Notes: generated from the sequence alone by a model not told the origin. A DNA stretch of 64,000 nt from Sinorhizobium sp. A49 (GCF_002002725.1 NZ_MUNW01000077.1:26405-90404); one strand, 5' to 3'. Counted from the first letter of the stretch, positions 19,628-29,375 are shown. Numbers and translations are program-made.

Positions 19628-20923
19628 ATGGGCGAATTCGTAATCAAGATGCCGGATGTCGGCGAAGGCGTGGCCGAGGCCGAGCTGGTCGAATGGCATG
19701 TGAAACCCGGCGATCCCGTGCGCGAGGACATGATCCTCGCCGCCGTGATGACCGACAAGGCAACAGTCGAAATCCCCTCGCCGGTCAACGGCACGGTAAT
19801 CTGGCTCGGCGCCGAGATCGGCGATACGGTTGCGGTCAAGGCGCCGCTGGTGCGCATCGAAATCGCCGGCGAAGGCGCCAATGCGCCTGCAGCCGAAGAA
19901 AAATCGGCGGCCAAGGCGGAAGACAAGCCTTCGGCAAAAGCTGAAACTCCCGCCGCACAGCCGAGCCAGCCGGCAAAGGTCGAGGCGAAGGCAGAGGCGA
20001 AGACGCCCGCACCGGCCAGGAACGGCGTACATGTGGCACCCGAGCGGCTGGAAAAGGCGCTGGCCTCGCCGGCCGTGCGCCAACGCGCCCGCGAAAGCGG
20101 CGTCGACCTGCGCCAGGTGACCGGCACCGGCCCTGCCGGCCGCATCACGCATGACGACCTCGATCTGTTTCTGGCTCGCGGCGCCCAGCCCGTCGCAGCC
20201 CCGGCAGGGCTCGTGCGCAAGACCGCGGTCGACGAGATCAAGGTGACCGGCCTTCGCCGCCGCATCGCCGAGAAGATGACGCTGTCGACCTCGCGCATTC
20301 CCCACATCACCTATGTGGAGGAGGTCGACATGACAGCGCTGGAAGACCTGCGCACGATGATGAACCGCGATCGCAAGCCGGATCAGCCGAAGCTGACGAT
20401 CCTGCCCTATCTCATGCGCGCGATGGTCAGGGCGATCGCCGATCTACCCGGCGTCAACTCCACCTTCGACGACGGCGCCGGCATCATCAGTCGTCACCAC
20501 GCCGTACACATCGGCATCGCCACGCAGACGCCGGCGGGCCTGACTGTGCCGGTCGTGCGCCACGCCGAAGCGCGCGGCATCTGGGATTGCGCGGTCGAGC
20601 TCAACCGGCTGGCAGAAGCGGCGCGCACCGGCACCGCGACCCGTGACGAGCTTACCGGATCGACCATCACCATCTCGTCGCTCGGGGCGCTCGGCGGCAT
20701 CGTCTCGACGCCTGTCATCAACCACCCGGAAGTCGCGATCGTCGGCGTCAACAAGCTGGCGGTTCGCCCGGTCTGGGACGGCACGCAGTTCGTGCCGCGC
20801 AAGATCATGAACCTGTCGTCGAGCTTCGATCACCGCGTCATCGACGGCTGGGATGCGGCGACCTTCGTGCAACGGGTGAAGACCCTGCTCGAAACGCCGG
20901 CGCTGATTTTCGTGGAGGCATGA
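19628..20923 (+). CDS. bkdB: Branched-chain 2-oxoacid dehydrogenase E2, dihydrolipoyl acyltransferase
   Basis: The E2 core of 431 residues. An N-terminal lipoyl domain carries the lipoylated lysine in MTDKATVEI (near residue 44). It is followed by an Ala/Pro/Lys linker (about 85-135), an E3-binding domain (SPAVRQRARESGVDLRQVTG, 140-180), and the catalytic domain ending with the active site SFDHRVIDGWDAA near residue 400. A single lipoyl domain is present. Confidence 0.95.
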   Translation: MGEFVIKMPDVGEGVAEAELVEWHVKPGDPVREDMILAAVMTDKATVEIPSPVNGTVIWLGAEIGDTVAVKAPLVRIEIAGEGANAPAAEEKSAAKAEDKPSAKAETPAAQPSQPAKVEAKAEAKTPAPARNGVHVAPERLEKALASPAVRQRARESGVDLRQVTGTGPAGRITHDDLDLFLARGAQPVAAPAGLVRKTAVDEIKVTGLRRRIAEKMTLSTSRIPHITYVEEVDMTALEDLRTMMNRDRKPDQPKLTILPYLMRAMVRAIADLPGVNSTFDDGAGIISRHHAVHIGIATQTPAGLTVPVVRHAEARGIWDCAVELNRLAEAARTGTATRDELTGSTITISSLGALGGIVSTPVINHPEVAIVGVNKLAVRPVWDGTQFVPRKIMNLSSSFDHRVIDGWDAATFVQRVKTLLETPALIFVEA

Positions 20924-20930
20924 GGCGAAC

Positions 20931-22325
20931 ATGAAGGAAATCTCCTGCAAGCTGCTCGTCATCGGCGCCGGCCCCGGCGGCTATATCTGCGCCATCCGCG
21001 CCGGCCAGCTCGGCGTCGACACCGTGATCGTCGAGAAGGCAAAGGCCGGCGGCACCTGCCTCAATGTCGGCTGCATTCCATCGAAGGCGCTGATCCATGC
21101 CGCCGACGAATTCCATAAATTGCGCTCGGCCGCCTCGGGCCGCAGCCCGCTCGGCCTGTCGCTCGCCAACCCGACGATCGACCTCGCCCGCACCGTCGCC
21201 TGGAAGGACGGCATTGTCGGCCGGCTGAACGGCGGCGTCACCGGCCTGCTGAAGAAGGCCGGCGTCAAGGCCGTCATCGGGACGGCTCGTTTCGTCGACG
21301 GCAAGACCGTCGATGTCGAGACAGAGACCGGCCTGCAGCGCATTCGCGCCGAAGCGATCGTCATCGCCACCGGCTCGGCTCCCATCGAGCTTGCCGACAT
21401 GCCCTTCGGCGGCCAGGTCATTTCCTCGACCGAGGCGCTGTCGCTGAAGAGTGTTCCCGCCAGCGTCGCCGTCATCGGCGGTGGTTACATCGGGCTGGAA
21501 CTCGGCACCGCCTTTGCCAAACTCGGCGCCCATGTCACCGTGCTCGAGGCGCAGGCGCGCATCCTGCCGCAATATGACGCCGAGCTGTCGAAGCCGATCG
21601 CCAAGCGCCTCGGCGAACTCGGCGTCGAGGTGTTTACCCAGACGGTCGCCAAGGGGCTCGCTGCCGACGGAAAGATCCTGCTTGCCGAGCATAATGGCCG
21701 CCCGATCGAAGTGCCGGCCGAAAAGGTGCTGGTGACGGTCGGCCGCCGACCGGTGACCGACGGCTTCGGGCTCGAGGAGATCGATCTCGACCGTGCCGGA
21801 AAATTTATCCGCATCGACGACCAGTGCCGCACCTCGATGCGTGGCATCTATGCGATCGGCGACGTCACCGGCGAGCCGATGCTGGCGCACCGCGCCATGG
21901 CGCAAGGCGAAATGGTCGCGGAGATCGTTGCCGGCAACAAGCGCGCCTGGGACAAGCGCTGCATTCCTGCCGTCTGCTTCACCGACCCGGAGATCGTGAC
22001 CGCGGGGCTTTCGCCGGAGGAAGCGCGCGCCAGCGGCATCGAAATCAAGATCGGCCAGTTCCCCTTCCAGGCGAACGGCCGCGCCATGACGACGTTGTCG
22101 GAAGACGGTTTCGTGCGCGTCGTCGCCCGCGCCGACAACCACCTGGTTCTCGGCATCCAGGCGGTCGGCCACGGAGTGTCGGAACTTTCGGCAAGTTTCG
22201 GTCTGGCGATCGAGATGGGCGCGCGGCTGGAAGACATCGCCGGCACGATCCACGCCCATCCGACCCAATCGGAAGCGTTTCAGGAAGCGGCGCTCAAGGC
22301 GCTGGGACACGCACTGCATATATGA
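20931..22325 (+). CDS. lpd: Dihydrolipoyl dehydrogenase (E3) of the branched-chain complex
   Basis: A flavoprotein of 464 residues that reoxidises the lipoyl group of BkdB. FAD motif VIGAGPGGYICAIRAGQLG; redox-active disulfide GGTCLNVGCIPSKALIH near residue 40; NAD motif VAVIGGGYIGLELGTAFAKLG near 180; catalytic His-Glu in HAHPTQSEAFQEAA at the C-terminus. Eight bases separate it from bkdB. Confidence 0.95.
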   Translation: MKEISCKLLVIGAGPGGYICAIRAGQLGVDTVIVEKAKAGGTCLNVGCIPSKALIHAADEFHKLRSAASGRSPLGLSLANPTIDLARTVAWKDGIVGRLNGGVTGLLKKAGVKAVIGTARFVDGKTVDVETETGLQRIRAEAIVIATGSAPIELADMPFGGQVISSTEALSLKSVPASVAVIGGGYIGLELGTAFAKLGAHVTVLEAQARILPQYDAELSKPIAKRLGELGVEVFTQTVAKGLAADGKILLAEHNGRPIEVPAEKVLVTVGRRPVTDGFGLEEIDLDRAGKFIRIDDQCRTSMRGIYAIGDVTGEPMLAHRAMAQGEMVAEIVAGNKRAWDKRCIPAVCFTDPEIVTAGLSPEEARASGIEIKIGQFPFQANGRAMTTLSEDGFVRVVARADNHLVLGIQAVGHGVSELSASFGLAIEMGARLEDIAGTIHAHPTQSEAFQEAALKALGHALHI

Positions 22326-22391
22326 GCGGCGTACCGGTGAAATAGCGCCCACCAGCGCTAACCGTTGCCTTTTGCCGTATGGGAGAAAGAC

Positions 22392-23573
22392 ATGAGCAGA
22401 ACTGATCCGATCGTCATAGTGTCGGCCGCGCGCACCCCGATGGGCTCCTTTCAGGGCAGCCTGAAAGATCTGACCGCACCGGAAATCGGCGCCATAGCGC
22501 TCAAGGCAGCACTCGACCGCGCTGGCCTTGACGCTGTCGACGAGGTGCTGATGGGCAATGTACTGCCGGCCGGCATCGGCCAGAACCCGGCGCGCCAGGC
22601 TGCTCTTGGCGCCGGCCTTGGCAAGGAAACGCCTTCGACGACCATTTCCAAAGTCTGCGGCTCCGGCATGAAGGCCCTGATGCTCGGCCACGACGCGCTC
22701 CTTTCGGGCAGCGCGTCGGTGCTTGCCGTCGGCGGCATGGAGTCGATGACCAACGCCCCATATCTGTTGCCGAAGGCGCGTGGCGGCTTCCGCTTGGGGC
22801 ATGGCGAGGTCAAGGATCACATGTTCATCGACGGTCTTGAGGACGCCTATTCCGGCCGGCTGATGGGCACCTATGCCGAAGACACGGCCGAACACTACCA
22901 GTTCTCGCGCACCGATCAGGACGCGTTTGCGCTTCGCTCGCTGGAGCGCGCCAATCGGGCAGCCGAGGATGGTTCCTTTGCCGAGGAAACGGTGGCAGTC
23001 AGCGGCGCCGGCAAGCGGCAGACCGCTAATCTTGATCGCGACGAGCAGCCGACCAAATCGGATCCGGCAAAGATCCCGAAGCTGAAAGCCGCTTTCCGGG
23101 ATGGCGGCAGCGTGACGGCCGCCAATTCGTCGTCGATCTCCGACGGGGCTGCGGCGCTGATCTTGATGCGTGCAAGCGAGGCGGAAAAACGGGGGCTCAC
23201 GCCCCTTGCCGTCGTCGCTGGCCATGCCGCGCATGCGCAGGAACCGGCCTGGTTTACCACCGCACCGATCGGCGCGATCGACAAACTGATGGCCAAGCTT
23301 GCCTGGGAGAAGGGCAGCGTCGGCCTTTACGAAATCAACGAGGCCTTCGCCGTGGTCGCGATGGCCGCAATCCGCGATCTCGGGCTTTCCGACGAGATCG
23401 TCAACATCAACGGCGGCGCCTGTGCGCTCGGCCACCCGATCGGCGCCTCTGGCGCCCGCATCATCGTGACGCTCCTGCACGCCATGCGCGCCAAGAACGT
23501 CAAGCGCGGTATCGCATCGCTCTGCATCGGTGGCGGCGAGGCGACAGCGGTCGGGCTGGAGCTGTTGCAATAA
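22392..23573 (+). CDS. Acetyl-CoA C-acyltransferase (thiolase)
   Basis: A 393-residue biosynthetic-type thiolase. The nucleophile cysteine is in ISKVCGSGMKALM (near residue 89). NINGGACALGHPIGASGAR (near 345) gives the active-site histidine and CIGGGEA the second cysteine. It starts 66 bases after lpd and ends at a strong hairpin. The position suggests it cleaves or forms acyl-CoA thioesters in branched-chain or ketone-body metabolism. It could equally be an acetoacetyl-CoA thiolase for polyhydroxybutyrate. Confidence 0.93.
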   Translation: MSRTDPIVIVSAARTPMGSFQGSLKDLTAPEIGAIALKAALDRAGLDAVDEVLMGNVLPAGIGQNPARQAALGAGLGKETPSTTISKVCGSGMKALMLGHDALLSGSASVLAVGGMESMTNAPYLLPKARGGFRLGHGEVKDHMFIDGLEDAYSGRLMGTYAEDTAEHYQFSRTDQDAFALRSLERANRAAEDGSFAEETVAVSGAGKRQTANLDRDEQPTKSDPAKIPKLKAAFRDGGSVTAANSSSISDGAAALILMRASEAEKRGLTPLAVVAGHAAHAQEPAWFTTAPIGAIDKLMAKLAWEKGSVGLYEINEAFAVVAMAAIRDLGLSDEIVNINGGACALGHPIGASGARIIVTLLHAMRAKNVKRGIASLCIGGGEATAVGLELLQ

Positions 23574-23577
23574 AGTT

Positions 23578-23608
23578 TGAGCGCTGCCGGTCGAACCGGC
23601 AGCGCTCA
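23578..23608. terminator. Hairpin terminator after the bkd-thiolase operon
   Basis: A perfect 14-bp stem (TGAGCGCTGCCGGT) with a 3-base loop begins five bases after the thiolase stop. It is symmetrical and may serve both the thiolase and the convergent purU, although neither side has a long T-run. Confidence 0.8.
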
Positions 23609-23690
23609 TCGTCTCGCGGGTGGGCTACTGATCGGCCCGCCATTTAATGCGCGTCGCGATCTTTCAGATTCGCTTGGCGCGCTTTAAGGT

Positions 23691-23751
23691 CTTGTTTTCA
23701 CGCATGTCGTTATCGCAAAACCGCGGCACACTTTTGCGCGCCATGCTTTAG
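23691..23751. repeat. Rhizobial extragenic palindromic element, copy 1
   Basis: An imperfect palindrome with a CGCATGTC...GCGCCATGCTTTAG frame around AAAACCGCGGCACACTTTT. It is related to copies at 47054 and 58553. Its edge contains the purU stop codon (TAA at 23748-23750). It looks like one of the mosaic palindromic repeats common between rhizobial genes. Confidence 0.7.
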
Positions 23752-24632
23752 CCCATGCGCTCGGAGGCGTAAGAGCCGGGGCTCGCCGGGAAGACGACGA
23801 CGCGGTTGCCGTTGATGAAACAACGGTGGTGGATATGGGCGTGAACGGCGCGCGCCAGCACCTGGCTTTCCACGTCGCGGCCGATCGACACGTAATCCTC
23901 GGCGCTCTGGGCATGGGTGATGCGGGCGATGTCCTGCTCGATGATCGGACCCTCGTCGAGATCCTCGGTGACGTAATGCGCCGTGGCGCCGATCAGCTTA
24001 ACGCCGCGCTCATAGGCCTGCTTGTAGGGGTTGGCGCCCTTGAATGACGGCAGGAACGAGTGATGGATGTTGATGATCCGGCCCGACATCTTCTTGCAGA
24101 GCTGGTCGGACAGAACCTGCATGTAGCGGGCGAGCACGACGAGATCGGCATCCGTCTGCTCGACGATCTCCAGCATGCGCGCTTCCGCCTGCGGCTTGTT
24201 GTCCTTCGTCACCTTGATGTGGTGGAAGGGGATGTCGTGGTTGACGACCACCTTCTGGTAATCGAAGTGGTTGGAGATGACGGCGACGATATCGATCGGC
24301 AGCGCCCCGATCTTCCAGCGATAGAGCAGGTCGTTGAGGCAATGGCCGAAACGCGACACCATCAGCACCACCTTCATGCGCTCTTCGCTGTCGCGGATCT
24401 CGCAAGTCATGTCGAAGCGCTTGACGACAGGCGCGAAGCCTTCCCTCAATTCTTCGATCTTTGCGCCTTCCTGGCTGATGAAGGTCAGCCGCATGAAGAA
24501 CAGGCCGGTCTGCAGATCGTCGAACTGCGAACTGTCGGTGATGTAACAGCCTTTTTCAGCGAGATAACCGGTGATGGCAGCAACGATGCCGCGGGTGGAC
24601 TTGCAGGTGACGGTCAGCACATAGCTTTTCAT
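23748..24632 (-). CDS. purU: Formyltetrahydrofolate deformylase
   Basis: Releases formate from 10-formyl-THF to balance one-carbon pools. It has 294 residues: an N-terminal ACT domain (MKSYVLTVTCKSTRGIVAAITGYL) and a formyltransferase-like catalytic domain with NHDIPFHHI, the active-site asparagine/histidine in GRIINIHHSFLPSFKG, and DEGPIIEQD. Start ATG 24632; the longer in-frame reading extends into the spacer after maiA. It lies 164 bases downstream of maiA in the same direction. Confidence 0.95.
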   Translation of the reverse strand: MKSYVLTVTCKSTRGIVAAITGYLAEKGCYITDSSQFDDLQTGLFFMRLTFISQEGAKIEELREGFAPVVKRFDMTCEIRDSEERMKVVLMVSRFGHCLNDLLYRWKIGALPIDIVAVISNHFDYQKVVVNHDIPFHHIKVTKDNKPQAEARMLEIVEQTDADLVVLARYMQVLSDQLCKKMSGRIINIHHSFLPSFKGANPYKQAYERGVKLIGATAHYVTEDLDEGPIIEQDIARITHAQSAEDYVSIGRDVESQVLARAVHAHIHHRCFINGNRVVVFPASPGSYASERMG

Positions 24633-24796
24633 CGGTATCTGTCTCTCGCTCCAGAGGTTTTTCCGGCCCCCCTTATACGGCCAGTCACCGCGAAAACTAG
24701 CGCGACCTTTGACCGCCTGTCGATCCATTCGCGACATCGGCTGGACGGAACCGGCCAGACGGCGACGGAGCGGCTTGGCAACGGGGGCTCAGATGC

Positions 24797-25435
24797 CTAA
24801 CGCGGGGTGCGGTCGGGGTGGGCGCGGGCAAAGGCGTCGATCTCGGCGCAGCGCTGATCGATCGCGACGAGTTTCGGGCAGGCGGAAAGATCGACGTCCC
24901 AGCGGCGGGCGTTGTAGACCTGCGGCACCAGACAGAAATCCGCCATCCCGGGCGCATCGCCGTGGCAGAAGTTGCCCGCGGCAGGGTGGTCAAGCAGGCG
25001 CTCGAAGGCAACCAGCCCCTCGCCGATGAATTTGCGCATCCAGTCGCGGCGCGCAGCCTCGCCATCCGCGGCATTGGCCATGACGTAGGTCACGACGCCG
25101 AGGTTGCAGACGGGATGAATGTCCATGGCGATGGCATAGGACAACGCACGCACGCGCTGCCGTCCGGCAGCGTCATCGGGAAGGAAGCCAGTCTTTTCCC
25201 GTGTTTCCGCCAGATACTCGATGATGGCGAGCGATTGCGTGAAACGCTCGCCATCGATGTCGAGCACGGGCAGCAACCCTTGTGGATTGCGGTCGAGGTG
25301 TTCCGCCTGGCGATGGGCCTTAGCCAGCAGGTCCACCGGCACCGAACGATAGGGCTCTGCGAGGCAGTTGAGCGCAATGCGAACCCGGTAGCTCGCCGAG
25401 GACCGCCAATAGTCAAAAAGTACGGTCTCGTTCAC
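24797..25435 (-). CDS. maiA: Maleylacetoacetate isomerase
   Basis: A zeta-class glutathione transferase of 212 residues that converts maleylacetoacetate to fumarylacetoacetate. The active-site motif is YWRSSASYRVRIAL (residues 9-22); thioredoxin-fold GLLPVLDIDGERFTQSLAIIEYL follows. GTG start at 25435 with a GGGG-rich ribosome site. Last enzyme gene of the homogentisate operon, 33 bases after fahA. Confidence 0.94.
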   Translation of the reverse strand: MNETVLFDYWRSSASYRVRIALNCLAEPYRSVPVDLLAKAHRQAEHLDRNPQGLLPVLDIDGERFTQSLAIIEYLAETREKTGFLPDDAAGRQRVRALSYAIAMDIHPVCNLGVVTYVMANAADGEAARRDWMRKFIGEGLVAFERLLDHPAAGNFCHGDAPGMADFCLVPQVYNARRWDVDLSACPKLVAIDQRCAEIDAFARAHPDRTPR

Positions 25436-25468
25436 GCCCTGCCCCTCGTCCCGCTCAATGCCTGGCCT

Positions 25469-26485
25469 TCAAGCCTTTTCGTAAGGCCCGACCGACTGTT
25501 CGATCGCCCCGAAGATCGAGTGGCCGGCCTTGTCCTTCATTTCGATGCGCACGGTATCGCCGAAGCGCAGGAAATGCGTCTTCGGCGCGCCGCCGACGAT
25601 CGTCTCGATCATCCGCAGCTCGGCAATGCAAGAGTAGCCGGAGCCGCCTTCGGAGACCGACTTTCCGGGGCCGCCATCAAGCTTGTTGGAGACCGTACCC
25701 GAACCGATGATCGTGCCTGCGGCAAGCGGCCTGGTCTTGGCCGCGTGCGCAATCAGCTGGCCGAAATCGAAGGTCATGTCGACACCGGCATCGGCCCGAC
25801 CGAACGGCTTGCCGTTGAGATCGACATGAAGCGGCAGATGCAGCTTCCCGCCGTCCCAGGCATCGCCCAGTTCGTCTGGGGTTACTGCGACCGGCGAGAA
25901 GGCCGACGATGGCTTCGACTGGTAGAAGCCGAAACCCTTGGCGAGTTCGGCCGGGATGAGGCCACGCAGCGACACGTCATTGACGAGCATCACCAGGCGG
26001 ATGGCGGCGCGCGCCTCCTCGATCGAAGCGCCCATCGCCACGTCGTCGACGACGACGGCGATCTCGCCTTCCATGTCGACGCCCCAGCTTTCATCCGCCA
26101 TCAGGATCGGATCGCGCGGCGCGATGAAGCTGTCGGAGCCGCCCTGGTAGATCAGCGGATCGGTCCAGAAACTCGCCGGCATCTCGGCATTGCGGGCCTT
26201 TCGCACCAGCTCGACGTGATTGACGTAGGCAGAACCGTCGGCCCACTGATAGGCACGCGGCAGCGGCGAAAGCGCATCGTGTTCGTGGAAGCGGATCGTC
26301 GGCTGCGCGCCGGTCTCGATGCCTTCGGCAACGCGTTCGAGCCGTGGGCCTGTGTGTTCCCAGTCGTCGAGTGCAGCCTGCAGCGTGCGGGCGATATGCC
26401 CGACCTCGGAGCAGCGGGTGAGATCGCGGGAGACGACCGCGAGTTTTCCATCACGCGAGCCATCCTTGAGTGTCGCCAGTTTCAT
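25469..26485 (-). CDS. fahA: Fumarylacetoacetate hydrolase family protein
   Basis: Cleaves fumarylacetoacetate to fumarate and acetoacetate. The 338-residue protein is of the shorter bacterial FAH type. Metal-binding acidic residues lie in DMEGEIAVVVDDVAMG (near 170-185); LVMLVNDVSLRG, AGTIIGSGTVSN and the LRFGDTVRIEMKD end are family blocks. Start ATG 26485 has GGAGG upstream. It sits 12 bases after the metallo-hydrolase gene. Confidence 0.93.
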   Translation of the reverse strand: MKLATLKDGSRDGKLAVVSRDLTRCSEVGHIARTLQAALDDWEHTGPRLERVAEGIETGAQPTIRFHEHDALSPLPRAYQWADGSAYVNHVELVRKARNAEMPASFWTDPLIYQGGSDSFIAPRDPILMADESWGVDMEGEIAVVVDDVAMGASIEEARAAIRLVMLVNDVSLRGLIPAELAKGFGFYQSKPSSAFSPVAVTPDELGDAWDGGKLHLPLHVDLNGKPFGRADAGVDMTFDFGQLIAHAAKTRPLAAGTIIGSGTVSNKLDGGPGKSVSEGGSGYSCIAELRMIETIVGGAPKTHFLRFGDTVRIEMKDKAGHSIFGAIEQSVGPYEKA

Positions 26486-26497
26486 GCAATCCTCCCT

Positions 26498-27367
26498 CTA
26501 CGCAGACGATTCGTCCGCAAGTTCCACAACAAGGCCGTCAGACGCGATCGTCAAGGCACCAGCCCAGCTTTTGCGCGTGGCCGCGGTCCAATCCGCCTCG
26601 CCGATCGAAGGGTCATCGGCCGGAATGAGATGGTGCAGCACCAGCCGTCCGACGCCAGCGGCCGCAGCGATTTGACCGGCCTCCTCGGCAAAGCTGTGGC
26701 TTGCCAGCAGATGTTCCTTCAGCCGCGCGCCGTTGCCGGTGCGCGCCACCAATCGGTCGACCCCTTCGGCCAGCATTGCCTCATGCACGAGGATGTCGGC
26801 ACCAGCAGCAAAATCGGCGAGCGGTGGGAAGTAGGCGGTGTCGGCCGAAAACACCACGCTCGCGCCCGCATGGTCGAACCGCAGCGCGAAACAATCGGTG
26901 ACCGGCGGATGATCGACGCGCAGCGCCGACACGGTCAGGCCGCCTTCGGTCCATACGGCGCCCTCGCCAAACTCGATGATGTCGACAAGGTCGCGCAGAT
27001 CGGGTCGGCCCTCGTCGACGATGCGGATATCGATGTCGAATTTCATCGCCTGCAGGAAACCGTGCCAATAGTCGCGCGTTCCCGGCGGGCCGAAAATGCG
27101 CACGGTGGTCGCAAGACCGGCGGTCCAGGCGGTGTGGATCAACGGCCCGAGCTCAAGCACGTGATCGGAATGCAGATGGGTGATGAAAACAATATCCAAC
27201 ACCTTGAGATTGACGCCGGCATCGGTGAGGCCGCGGGTAACACCGAGGCCGCAGTCGACGACGATGGTGCGGCCACCGATCTCAAGCAATGACGAGGTCG
27301 GCGAAGGGCCGCCCGGACGGATCGCCGGACCACCCTTGCTGCCGATGAGGACCAGTCGTGTCCTCAA
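26498..27367 (-). CDS. Metallo-beta-lactamase-fold hydrolase in the homogentisate operon
   Basis: A 289-residue hydrolase of the RNase Z/arylsulfatase-like branch of the MBL fold. The zinc motif [12 protein letters not shown] lies near residue 65, [11 protein letters not shown] supplies the bridging aspartate, and a late histidine lies in [10 protein letters not shown] place the start at TTG 27367, which overlaps the hmgA stop (TTGA) with GGAAGG about 9 bases upstream. The longer reading to 27421 runs inside hmgA. The substrate is unknown; a thioesterase or lactonase accessory role in aromatic degradation is only inferred from the operon. Confidence 0.8.
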   Translation of the reverse strand: MRTRLVLIGSKGGPAIRPGGPSPTSSLLEIGGRTIVVDCGLGVTRGLTDAGVNLKVLDIVFITHLHSDHVLELGPLIHTAWTAGLATTVRIFGPPGTRDYWHGFLQAMKFDIDIRIVDEGRPDLRDLVDIIEFGEGAVWTEGGLTVSALRVDHPPVTDCFALRFDHAGASVVFSADTAYFPPLADFAAGADILVHEAMLAEGVDRLVARTGNGARLKEHLLASHSFAEEAGQIAAAAGVGRLVLHHLIPADDPSIGEADWTAATRKSWAGALTIASDGLVVELADESSA

Positions 27368-28731
27368 GACCAGTCGCCTTCCGGCGTGCCGTTGAAGCGC
27401 TTTTTCAGGTCGGTCCAGCAATCGATATAGTTGTCCTGCAACGTCTCCAGTTCGGCGGCGAAGCGGGTCAGCTGCTGCGGGAAGCGGGTCTCGAACATGA
27501 AGGCCATGGTATGGTCGAGCTTGACCGGTTTCAACTCGCTATTTGTCGCCTTCTCGTAGCCGGTCGCATCCGGCCCATGCGCCAGCATCATGTTGTGCAG
27601 GCTCATGCCGCCGGGCACGAAGCCTTCTTCCTTGGCATCGTAGCGGCCATAGATCAGGCCCATGAACTCGCTCATGATGTTGCGGTGGTACCAGGGCGGA
27701 CGGAAGGAATGTTCGGCCACCAGCCAGCGCGGCGGGAAAATGACGAAGTCGATGTTTGCCGTTCCCTCTTCGCCCGAGGGCGCCGTCAGCACCGTGAAGA
27801 TCGACGGATCGGGGTGGTCGAACAGGATCGCGCCGACAGGCGAGAAGGTTCTGAGATCGTATTTGTAGGGCGCATAATTGCCGTGCCAGGCGATGACGTC
27901 GAGCGGCGAATGGTCGATCTCGGTCACGTGGAAAGCGCCGCACCACTTCACATGCACGCGGCAGGGCGTTTCCTTTTCTTCGTAGGCCGCGACCGGCGTC
28001 TTGAAGTCGCGCGGATTGGCGAGGCAATTGGCGCCGATCGGCCCACGGTCGGGCAATGTGAACTTGGCACCGTAGTTTTCGCAGAGATAGCCGCGCCAGA
28101 CCTTTTCCTCGCCAAGGCGGGTCACCTTGAACATCGTACCGCGCGGCACAAGGCAGATTTCCGAGGGTTCGACATCCATCTTGCCGAGCTCGGTGAACAC
28201 CTGGATGGCGCCGCATTCCGGCACGATCAGAAGCTCGCCATCGGCGTTGAAGAAGTAGTCGTCGACCATGTCGGCGTTGAAGGCGTAGGCGTGCGCGGCC
28301 ATGCCGCCCTGCGTCAGCGCGTCGCCCGCCGTCGTCATGGTGCGAATGCCTTCGAGGAAATTCAATTTCTCTGATGGCGCCGGCAGCGGCCCCCAGCGCA
28401 GCTGACCGAGCGCCAGCGAATGATCGGCCGCGTGCGGCGCGGTCTTCCAGTGCGGATAGTCGATCTTCTGAAAGCGCCCGGTGTGGCGCACGCTCGGGCG
28501 AATGCGGTAGAGCCAGGAGCGCTCGTTGGTGCCGCGCGGCGCGGTAAAGGGCGAGCCGGAGAGCTGCTCGGCATAGAGACCGTAGGCGCATTTCTGCGGG
28601 CTGTTCTGGCCCTGCGGCAGGGCGCCGGGCAAGCTTTCTGTCTCGAAGTCGTTGCCGAAACCCGGCATGTAATCGAGCGTTTGACCCGCCGCCGACCCGG
28701 CGCCCGCCTGCTTCTGTGCCTTGTCCAACAT
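27364..28731 (-). CDS. hmgA: Homogentisate 1,2-dioxygenase
   Basis: Opens the ring of homogentisate. The N-terminal motif [25 protein letters not shown] is diagnostic, and [30 protein letters not shown] (near residue 335) holds the iron-binding His/Glu residues. The cupin iron motif is completed by [16 protein letters not shown]. 455 residues from ATG 28731; a GTG one codon earlier is also possible, since GGAGGAGG serves both. First gene of the operon hmgA-hydrolase-fahA-maiA(-purU), divergent from a MarR gene. Confidence 0.96.
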   Translation of the reverse strand: MLDKAQKQAGAGSAAGQTLDYMPGFGNDFETESLPGALPQGQNSPQKCAYGLYAEQLSGSPFTAPRGTNERSWLYRIRPSVRHTGRFQKIDYPHWKTAPHAADHSLALGQLRWGPLPAPSEKLNFLEGIRTMTTAGDALTQGGMAAHAYAFNADMVDDYFFNADGELLIVPECGAIQVFTELGKMDVEPSEICLVPRGTMFKVTRLGEEKVWRGYLCENYGAKFTLPDRGPIGANCLANPRDFKTPVAAYEEKETPCRVHVKWCGAFHVTEIDHSPLDVIAWHGNYAPYKYDLRTFSPVGAILFDHPDPSIFTVLTAPSGEEGTANIDFVIFPPRWLVAEHSFRPPWYHRNIMSEFMGLIYGRYDAKEEGFVPGGMSLHNMMLAHGPDATGYEKATNSELKPVKLDHTMAFMFETRFPQQLTRFAAELETLQDNYIDCWTDLKKRFNGTPEGDWS

Positions 28732-28859
28732 CACCTGAACCTCCTCCTCTGGCGCCTGCCCCGCCGACGATCACGGTTGATCTCGGAAGACCAAGGCACG
28801 TTCAATGCGTGTGCGCACCAGTCCCAATCCTGATGGACGGCGGCGCGCTGTCGACCTAT

Positions 28860-28894
28860 TAGTTGCAATCGTAACTATCGATTTTGTAACTATC
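28860..28894. promoter_or_regulatory. Probable MarR-type operator in the hmgA/marR spacer
   Basis: An inverted repeat TAGTTGC-AATC-GTAACTA (28860-28877) overlaps a direct repeat GTAACTATC at 28871-28879 and 28886-28894. It lies 14 bases before the MarR start and about 130 bases before hmgA. This is the placement expected for an autoregulated MarR repressor of the divergent operon. Confidence 0.55.
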
Positions 28895-28907
28895 AAGGAT
28901 GCCACAG

Positions 28908-29375
28908 ATGGCGGCCGATGGCTTCGAGCTCAATGCGTTCCTGCCTTACAGACTGAACCGCGCGGCCGAGTTCGTCGCCGTACGCTTCGCCGCCGAATAC
29001 AAGGCACGCTACCAGCTGACGCGGCCCGAGTGGCGAACGCTGGCAGCGCTTGGAAGCTCCGCCCGCGCCATGACGGCAACGGATGTCGGCACCCATTCTG
29101 CCATGCACAAGACCAAGGTCAGCCGCGCCGTCTCTGGCCTGGAGGAGCGGCGCTGGCTGCAGCGCAGCGCGAACCAGGACGACCGCCGGCTGGAACATCT
29201 GGAACTGACCAAGGCCGGCCGGACCGCCTACCGCGAATTGACAGACCTCGCGAGCGCCTATCAGGCGCAACTCAATGACCTGATCGGGGCCAGTGGCCTG
29301 AAGGCGCTATGCACCGGCCTTGAAGCAATCGAGCGGGCGATTGACACGGCAGAGAAGCGCCCTTCCCGCAGCTGA
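28908..29375 (+). CDS. MarR-family regulator, probably of homogentisate catabolism
   Basis: A winged-helix repressor of 155 residues from ATG 28908 (AAGG nine bases upstream). An ATG three codons earlier has no room for a ribosome site. The DNA-binding core is LTRPEWRTLAALGSS, TATDVGTHSAMHKTKVSRAVSGLEERRWLQRSANQDDRRLEHLELT, with the DDRR wing typical of MarR. It is divergent from hmgA, so a pathway intermediate such as homogentisate or maleylacetoacetate is the likely ligand (inference). Confidence 0.88.
   Translation: MAADGFELNAFLPYRLNRAAEFVAVRFAAEYKARYQLTRPEWRTLAALGSSARAMTATDVGTHSAMHKTKVSRAVSGLEERRWLQRSANQDDRRLEHLELTKAGRTAYRELTDLASAYQAQLNDLIGASGLKALCTGLEAIERAIDTAEKRPSRS

Noticed and set aside
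20838..23609. A 923-codon open frame on the minus strand opposite bkdB-lpd-thiolase
   Set aside because: It is a GC-rich antisense shadow: composition is His/Arg/Ala/Gly-rich with no domain motif, while the + strand carries unmistakable enzymes.
24633..24796. One-carbon or glycine riboswitch upstream of purU
   Set aside because: GGAGCGAGAG-like bases near the purU start looked suggestive, but no tandem aptamer or conserved core could be traced.
24818..27292. An 824-codon open frame on the plus strand opposite maiA, fahA and the metallo-hydrolase
   Set aside because: Antisense shadow of three recognisable genes with good ribosome sites; no domain is seen in it.
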